NCBI GenBank assembly: GCA_002150815.3
Contig: NDFF03000013.1
Coordinates: 806,001-870,000 of the forward strand
Length of the DNA: 64,000 nt
DNA from: Grammothele lineata
Taxonomy: Eukaryota > Basidiomycota > Agaricomycetes > Polyporales > Polyporaceae
Direction: 5' to 3'
Part shown: positions 57,153-64,000 of the stretch, piece after piece
Layout: every line of letters begins with the position of its first letter
Numbering within the stretch: position 1 is the first letter of the stretch
Translations under genes and position numbers: made by a program
The notes under the pieces: model-generated
What the model saw: only the letters and a program-made list of their open reading frames with translations
Database searches by the model: none
What the model was told of the DNA's origin: nothing

Positions 57153-58442
57153 ATGACCACCTCACTCGACCTCCTTAAGCAGACTGGCACCGTCGTCGTC
57201 TCCGACTCCGGTGACTTCGAATGTGAGCACTCTACATCGCGCTTAGATCTCTTCGGCGACTAAAGTACCTTCGCCGTCATGCAGCTATCGATGTCTACAA
57301 GCCCCAGGATGCTACCACCAACCCCTCGCTGATCCTCGCTGCTGCAGGCAAGCCGGCGTACGAGCGCCTTATCAACGCTGCCGTCGAGTTCGGCAAGGCC
57401 AAGGGTGGTAGCCTTGACGTGCAGGTCAACGCTGCCATGGACCGTCTCGTAAGTACCTCCCGATATATGTTGTGAGCATTACCGAAGTAATCTGCTCCGC
57501 CCATCGGATGGGTGTATGTAGCTTGTCGAGTTCGGCAAGGAAATTTTGAAGATCATTCCCGGCCGTGTCTCAACCGAGGTCGACGCCCGTCTCTCGTTCG
57601 ACAAGGAGGCGACCAAGGCCAAGGCCAAGGAGCTCATTGCCCTCTACGACTCCGTTGGTATCAAGAAGGAGCGCATCCTCATCAAGATTGCTTCTACCTG
57701 GGAGGGCATCCAGGCTGCGCGCGAGCTGGAGCGCGATGACGGCATCCACTGCAACCTGACCCTCCTTTTCGGCTTCGCACAGGCCGTGGCGTGTGCCGAG
57801 GCTGGCGTTACTCTCATCTCACCGTTCGTTGGCCGTGTACGTAATCCGCGTTCTTGGCGAAGCTGGTACGAGTGCAGTTTCTGACATCGGCCATAGATTC
57901 TCGACTGGTACAAGAAGGCTAAGCCCGGCCCGGCTTATGCCGGAGATGAGGACCCTGGTGTTCAGTCGGTGAAGAAGATCTTCAACTACTACAAGCAGTA
58001 CGAGTACAAGACCATCGTCATGGGTGCCTCATTCCGTAACGTGAGTACCGTGTCTGGCGGGTGCCAAATCGATCGCTAATAGTACCCCCTTGTTAGACCG
58101 GCGAGATCAAGGCTCTTGCGGGTGTTGACTTCCTCACTATCTCCCCCTCGTTGCTTGAGGAGCTCAAGAACGACACCTCACCTGTACCTAAGAAGCTTGA
58201 CTCTGTGCAGGGTATGCTTTTCCATCCTCTCCGTGTCGATTCCAGTGTCTGATAACTGTTCGTGTATAGCCGCCTCTGCAGATCCCCTGCCCAAGGTCTC
58301 GTACATCGACAACGAGCCTGAGTTCCGTTGGGCGCTCTGCGACGACGAGATGGCGAACGACAAGCTTCACGAGGGTATCCGCAAGTTCGCGCAGGACGGC
58401 GAGACTCTCAAGAGCCTGCTCCGCAAGAAGCTCTCCGCTTGA
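57153..58442 (+). CDS. TAL1: Transaldolase
   Basis: Six exons (57153-57222, 57285-57448, 57522-57836, 57897-58040, 58097-58211, 58270-58442) encode 326 aa, the usual length of class I transaldolase. Motifs: [10 protein letters not shown] (residues 31-40, with the catalytic Asp of DATTNPS), [13 protein letters not shown] (the Schiff-base Lys is Lys133), [51 protein letters not shown] and [11 protein letters not shown]. The enzyme moves a dihydroxyacetone unit between sedoheptulose 7-phosphate and glyceraldehyde 3-phosphate in the cytosolic non-oxidative pentose phosphate pathway. Introns are 60-75 bp. The C-terminus is [11 protein letters not shown]. Codon use is strongly biased to C-ending codons, as expected of a highly expressed gene. 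Confidence 0.98.
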
Positions 58443-59103
58443 AGTGGGCTTGCATGAGCACCGGTCTTTCGTTTCCCCTCTCGCGTAAAGCGGGTATACA
58501 TTGGAGGAATCAGGAGTGGCAGTATGATAGCAGCAGATTGTACCACATGTAAAATGTAGCTAGCATCACGACTTGCGTAACTAGACGTTCTCAGCGAAAT
58601 CCTGCGGTAGCCGTTCATCGCCGGGTTTTGGTGCCAACCACTGGACCAACTCAGCTAGAGGAAGGCTGACAGGCTTGGCGGATTACGCAATCCCGCTGAC
58701 ACGTGCAAGCTTCATCCGGCGCGAACGCAGAGCTCGGCGCCACATCCCCCGCGCCGTCATTGCATATACGTCTTGGTGCATACTTAAACTCATGAAGCGA
58801 TCTATGTGTGTCCCGGCCGTCTTCTGTCCCCTCTTACGCGTCTCCGGCTTGCGCATGAGATCGGGTGTGTTCCCTGTGAGCATTTGTTAAGCCTGAAAGA
58901 TTTGGTTCACTGCTCACGATGCCGGTTCAAGTTGCCCTCAGTTCCGTGGCTGACATCCGACTGATTGTTCCCGGGCAAGCCTCCATAGGCCTGAAGGTTA
59001 AAAAGACGGACCGGACGTTGCATAGTGTTGCGTTACCCGCCTTCTCTATCGCGCTCTCAAGACCCCCCACCCTCACCCCTGAGGCAACCTTACAGACGAT
59101 ACG
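58443..59103. other. Intergenic between transaldolase and the ArAE_2-type gene
   Basis: 3' flank and promoter. A short stretch near 58630-58670 resembles the 5' half of a tRNA on the minus strand but is not a full gene. Confidence 0.5.
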
Positions 59104-62100
59104 ATGGCCCCTAGCGAGAAAGCGGGGTCGGAGAACGGGACTACGTCGAATGGGCAACCAAACAAGACGATCGCTGAAGACAGTAATTCCGCAGCCCCAC
59201 TCGCAAGTGCAGCAATGGCGTCGAGCGCATGGGACAAGCTACCGTCATGGGTCTCGTCGAACCTCCGCTCGCGGAAGTCGTGGAAAGTGCTCCTAAGGTG
59301 TTGGGTTGTGTCATGGTTGTGCTTCGTGATCATCCTCCCGAGCAAGTCGTTGGCTACACTGGGCAATACGTGCGTAAACACTCTTTCGACTGACGTAGAT
59401 GCTGGGTGTGCTGAGAGGGGTTTCGTGATAGTGCGTTCTTCAGTTTATTGCTTAGCGTCATGTTACCCCCAAACATGCCCATTCAAGTCTTCGTATTTGT
59501 GAGTGTTCCTCTTTTTTTTCTGCGTTTGAGCGAGGCGTCGCGCAGGATAGTCATGATGGGTGACGGGCGGCGTGGAGGCTGGATGCGCGCATATACTCGA
59601 CTTCGTTGTTCCGCGTTTTGTCTAGTTTGTCGAGGCGTATTGCGAGGTACCCTCTGAGGCATACGGGTTATCATGCTGATGTTTTCTTGCAGGTTGTGAC
59701 CACGCTTGTGCTGGGAATATCGCTCGGATGGGCTATCTCTTGTGCGGCTATGGCTTCGGCACTCGCGGCCCGCGACCAAACGCTACTGAAGGCAACGTTA
59801 CAGAAAGAGGCAGCGAGGTGTGTGGCTATGCGGTCAAGCAGTACCTCAGTCTCAAATGTTCTCCAGCGCGGCGGGATTGGCGAACCCCGACGCATTGTTC
59901 CAGGACGCCATCTTTAGAGGCGATTTCTTGGACACCCGGTACGAACCCCCTTGTATGCTTGAGCGTGGTGCTGATCGTTACTTAGTTCTACGGTCGTGTT
60001 CGGCGTTTTCTTTGGATTCGGCACTTTCATGTTCGCGCTCCTCCGTGCGTATGCGCCAAAGCTCACAATGATGGGTATATTTGGGACCATTGCACTGGAC
60101 ATTTTCTGCGTGAGTGCCATGCTGTAACTTCCGCAGCCTACACCTCATGTTGTCGCAGAGCTTTGGTCCGCTGTTCCCATTCGCCCAATACACTCTGCTC
60201 AACTCAATGCTGACGTCCGTGGCATGCTACATCGCCATCGCGCTCGTTTTCATTATACTCGCTTTCCCAGAGACGATGAATCATTCATACCTCTCGTCTG
60301 TCGCAGAGTTGCTTGAGAAGCTCAGGGGGGTTCTGGCGATGCAAGATGAAGTCCTGTCCGCCGATCCCCATGATCTCCTTCCGGGAGCGCCGTTAGCGGG
60401 AAAGGTTAGTGGGGCCCGCGCGGCAAGTTTGGCGCAGCTTCAGCAACGTTCGTGTTTTCAGCATATGGCACGTTTCTCATAGCTGAATGTTAGTTGTAGT
60501 CATGCAGCAGAAGCAAATGTTGAACTTAGAGTTTAGCTGGGGCAGGTGGAATGGGGAGGATGTCCAAGCGATACTAGAACCGGTGCAGATGGTGGCAACC
60601 CGCTTGTGTAAGTACTCCCTATGATCGTACATTCGCCATCTAACATCCTGTACTAGCGGCTCTCAACAGCTTCTCTAAGCTAATGATCAACCCTATGTCG
60701 CTGTCGGACCCCAAAGAGAATGATGCGCCCTCAATTTCTGACGGTGCCTCTGGCCACACCGTAGTCGGCGACACTTACCTCCTTCGTCAATTCCGGGAAA
60801 AGAACGTTGCGGTGGAGGCCGAGCACGGCGTCCGACTGGTCGATGTCCTTCCCACCATTCGCGAAGCCACAGCCGATGTCCGGGCTTCTGCTGTCAACGT
60901 CCTCGAGACTCTGAAGAACCTCATCGTTGCGGTCAACACAAAGCGCTACAGTGGCGGACATGTTCAACAAGATGCATGCCTCATCGAGCTCGACAAAGCA
61001 CTCTCTGGTCTCCACGACAGCATGGACGCTTTCAAGGCTGACCGCAGGCTCCAGCTTTTGGAGCCGTACAGGACTATATTTGAACAGATGGACGCAGGCA
61101 TCATCAAGAACATGCCGCTGCGCTCACTCTACCTCTCCTTCGTGTTCTCGTCAAACCTGATCGTGGTGTGCAACGCTATCGTCACACTCGCGGAGAACGT
61201 AATCGCAACCACGGCCAAAAGGTCGCGGGCCCGCCTGTGGGCCCCGACCGGCCTTCGGCATCTCGGGAAGTTCTTACGCGAAGGCAGGCGGTCTGTGCAG
61301 GACGCGGTTGGAGAGGATGGTCAGCCCGAGGAGACGGTCGAGTCAGAGGACAGGAAGATGTTCAGTGAGTGGTATGCTGCACATGCTCATCGCGCTCATG
61401 CTAATGTCTCTTCCTCTAGAGCGGGATCCTGACAGCAGACCGCCGACGAGTGGGATGCAACGCATTGCAAACATCATTCACCTGGCGTTCAAATGGACCA
61501 AGACCCCTGAAGCCCTAGTGAGTCTATCATATCAGCAGTATTAACATATATTGACTGAACGCTGCTTCGTCTAGTTCGCCGTTAGGATGGTCGTCCTGAC
61601 TATAGCCCTCTGGCTGCCCGCTGTGATCAAATCGTCCGCTCGTGCGTATCTGTATGACGATTGGCGGTCCTCCATCTAATAACGAGATGATAGATTTTGC
61701 CTACTCGCAACGGAGCGTCTGGTATGCGTTTCGTATTGGATGTACGACCGCTGTCTGATCCGTCGCAGGGCTCTCATCATGGCTCAGACCACGTTGAACA
61801 TCTATGCTTCTGACCAGATTTTCAAGTGAGGTTTTGTGGTAATGGATGGCACAGAGCGACTCTGATACCTTCGTTCATAGCTACGTGGCGCGGATAGCTG
61901 GCACATTCGTCGGTGCCGTTTTAGGCATGGTTTGCTGGTACATCGGTACGTGCCGTGCGTTGATTCCTCTGTGACCTAGTGTGTTCATCACTGTTCATTA
62001 TTCAGGGGCTGGGCACGGCACTGGTAATCCTTTTGGACTGGGGGCAAGCACTGCTGTGTTCCTCCTGTTCCTTCAATTCTTCCGGTTGTTTGCACCCCCG

Positions 62101-63355
62101 CAATATCTCGTTGGCGTTCTCCTGAGCGGTGTGAGTATTCCGACATAATGTCTGCATCCTATCTCACCCACGTGACGTCCATCAGGCTACGTTTGTCCTC
62201 ATTGTAGGATATTCGTGGATTGACGGAAATCTTCCAGGTCTTTTTCAAAACATCGGCATCGGTTGGGACGTCACCTGGAGACGCTGGGTCATGGTCATGG
62301 TTGGTACGTAACATACTCCCAACGCACTTTCGCCTATGCATTCTCATTGAAACTCCAGGTTCCGCCGCCTCTTTCATCGTGATGATGCTCCCGCCGAAGT
62401 CTGGCCGCAAAGCCGTGCGCCTACGGAACGCATCCGCCCTCTCCGGAATATCTTATCTGTACTCCCACCTCATGTCCATCTGGCTCAGCCCGGGCGAGCC
62501 ATTTGACATGCACGAGAAGGACAGCGGCTCGCGCGTGCCGCCGCGCGTCTGGCCTCAGCAGCTGCGCGAGAAGTTCATCTACATCGCAGAGCAGGTCCAA
62601 GACCTTCGGATGCGCACGGCGATGTCTAAGTGGGAGGGAAATATCCGCGGCGTGTGGCCGTACGAAGATTACAACCGCTTGGTGGAGGTCCAAAACGACA
62701 TGCTGAGCAGCCTCATCCTGGTACGTACTTCGACGACGTTATGTGCGACATCGGGTTGACGGTCATGTCAGGTTGGGGGCGCCTTGGTGAACCTCGACCC
62801 GGAGATGAGGAAGTCCACGCTGCCGCACACATACGTGCTTAACCCCCACTTCGTTCGTGCTCCCTTCTCGCCCCTAGTAAACGGCCGGTCGGGTCTCTGA
62901 TCGCTTCTCCACCCACACAGATCAGCGACGTGATCTCGACCTTCTTCCTCGTCGCCCAGTCACTCCGGACGGGGGAACCGCTACACGAAGCGCAGTTCAA
63001 AAATCTCATCGACCGGCTACACTACCACAGCAGCTACGTCTACGTACCGGACCCGGCGGCGTCGGGGTCCGGGGGCGTGAGCCCGCACACCAAGGCGCGC
63101 AACACGCTCCGCCAGGCGCTCACGGACTACGAGTACATGTCGTACGCGACCGCGGTCGTGGGCGTGCTGCAGCTGACGCATGTGAGTCTCGTCCCTTACG
63201 AAATGGGGATCTGGTTATGCTGGGCGCTGACGATGGCATGGCTGCAGAACCTGGCTGAGCTCCGGACGATCGTGGCGGACCTTGTTGGGGAGGTCCCCTT
63301 AGAGGGGTTCACGGCGTGGAGGGACGCATACGACCGCTCGCGTGTCCCCGTCTGA
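59104..63355 (+). CDS. ArAE_2/FUSC-family fungal membrane protein (putative ER or plasma-membrane transporter)
   Basis: Nineteen exons (59104-59369, 59432-59498, 59693-59817, 59867-59938, 59986-60109, 60159-60447, 60494-60607, 60657-61364, 61420-61517, 61575-61641, 61694-61721, 61769-61825, 61881-61945, 62006-62130, 62186-62303, 62359-62720, 62772-62852, 62921-63181, 63248-63355) encode 1044 aa. A Ser/Asn-rich cytosolic N-terminus is followed by an N-terminal transmembrane bundle (VLGISLGWAISCAA, VFGVFFGFGTFMFALL, YIAIALVFIILAFP), a large soluble middle region, a second bundle (VVLTIALWLPAVI, IAGTFVGAVLGMVCWYIG, TAVFLLFLQFFRLF, ATFVLIVGYSWIDG) and a helical C-terminus. This matches fungal proteins with the ER-transporter 6TM N-terminal, FUSC-like and DUF2421 regions, related to aromatic acid exporters and brefeldin-A-sensitivity proteins. 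Substrate unknown. Exon 6/7 is chosen so that GARAASLAQLQQ runs on into QQKQMLNLEFSWGRWN. Confidence 0.9.
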
Positions 63356-64000
63356 CGAAGAGTTACGCTCCGCGGATGCATGTAATGGTGTGCGTTATTT
63401 GTTATCTATCTTCTTGATTCTTCATGATACGCGCTGCGCGATGAGGACTATCATTCAAGTGGCGCGCTCTTGCACTCAGCGGTCAGCGGTCAGCGGCCAG
63501 TGTTCCGTTACTGCATCCGCCCCACCAGCATCCAGCCTGCTACTCGCTCGTGGCGTAGACGCACCCCGCATGCATGACGCCAAAGTGGGGGCACACTCGA
63601 ATCCTCAATGGCGCTCTGATATCCCATGCTCCGACGTGCTCCTCCACGCCATGCCTGTGCGGCGTAGTGGAGCTCGCCGAGCGACCGTCGGATTATCATT
63701 GTCATACATACCCGCGCCCACGGTCCGACGCGTTCCACGACGCTCCGGCTCACGAGGCCGTGGCGGTACGCCCGTCCCTTACTCTTGCCCTGCTTTCCCC
63801 TGGCACTAGGCGGAGCCGCTGAGCATCGTTATCAAGGTTCACGCCTAGTCCGCGATTCCGTCGTACGGAACCAAAGCCCGGATCCAGAGTTGGGCAGAAC
63901 GGCCGGAGCCTCCGCCGTGTCCGTGCCGACGGCAGCGTCTGTGTACTTACATACCCCCAGTGTCCCGCACCCACGCGGAGAGGTCTTGGGCTGAAAGGCT
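63356..64000. other. 3' flank; no gene recognised
   Basis: Short overlapping ORFs only, to the window edge. Confidence 0.4.

Noticed and set aside
58625..58680. tRNA-like 5' half on the minus strand (box A-like TGGTCCAGTGG).
   Set aside because: No matching anticodon arm, box B (GGTTCGANTCC) or acceptor pairing follows, so it is not a complete tRNA.

Overview
The window reads as genomic DNA of a filamentous basidiomycete, most likely an Agaricomycete and possibly a polypore-type wood decayer. Genes are broken by many 45-75 bp GT-AG introns, DNA is GC-rich, TATA boxes sit about 85-140 bp upstream of start codons, and the content fits: class I hydrophobins, a GH12 glucanase, a CPL1-like secreted protein, a fungal GST and an ArAE_2-type membrane protein. 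All exon maps were made by hand from splice signals, reading frame and family motifs; no search was run.

Left flank (1-9 kb): an 18-bp-periodic repeat ORF (593), exons of an unrecognised gene (1277-1864), a four-helix membrane protein (4073-5019, minus), a doubtful gene remnant (6368-7019, minus) and a secreted GH12 endoglucanase (7880-8953, plus).

Hydrophobin island (9.2-39 kb): ten intact class I hydrophobin genes lie on both strands at 9189, 11946, 14990, 16900, 21183, 28169, 30162, 32823, 34041 and 38478. All ten have three exons, two phase-0 introns, a middle exon of exactly 162 nt and a last exon of exactly 42 nt, so the cysteine spacing C-X6-CC-X32-C-X13-C-X5-CC-X12-C is identical throughout. 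Five are short (102-112 aa). Five carry a Thr/Val/Pro-rich stretch between signal peptide and first cysteine (127-131 aa). Three of the long ones (28169, 30162, 32823) are tandem duplicates that still share promoter and 3' flank. Embedded in the island are a GFA/Mss4-like zinc protein (10614-11288) and a CPL1-like cysteine-rich secreted protein (18281-19597). A 6.5 kb stretch with no recognisable gene (21.6-28.2 kb) splits the island.

Right flank (39.6-63.4 kb): conserved housekeeping genes, mostly on the minus strand: proteasome beta-3 (PUP3), a 99-aa conserved-looking small protein, calmodulin in eight exons including 7-, 12- and 11-nt microexons, a WASP/Las17 actin nucleation promoter, a PrxQ/Dot5-type peroxiredoxin, a 1059-aa leucine-rich-repeat protein with PP1-docking motifs, and an etherase-like GST. 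On the plus strand follow transaldolase and a 19-exon, 1044-aa ArAE_2/FUSC-family membrane protein. The contrast between a fast-duplicating surface-protein island and a stable housekeeping block is the main structural feature of the window.
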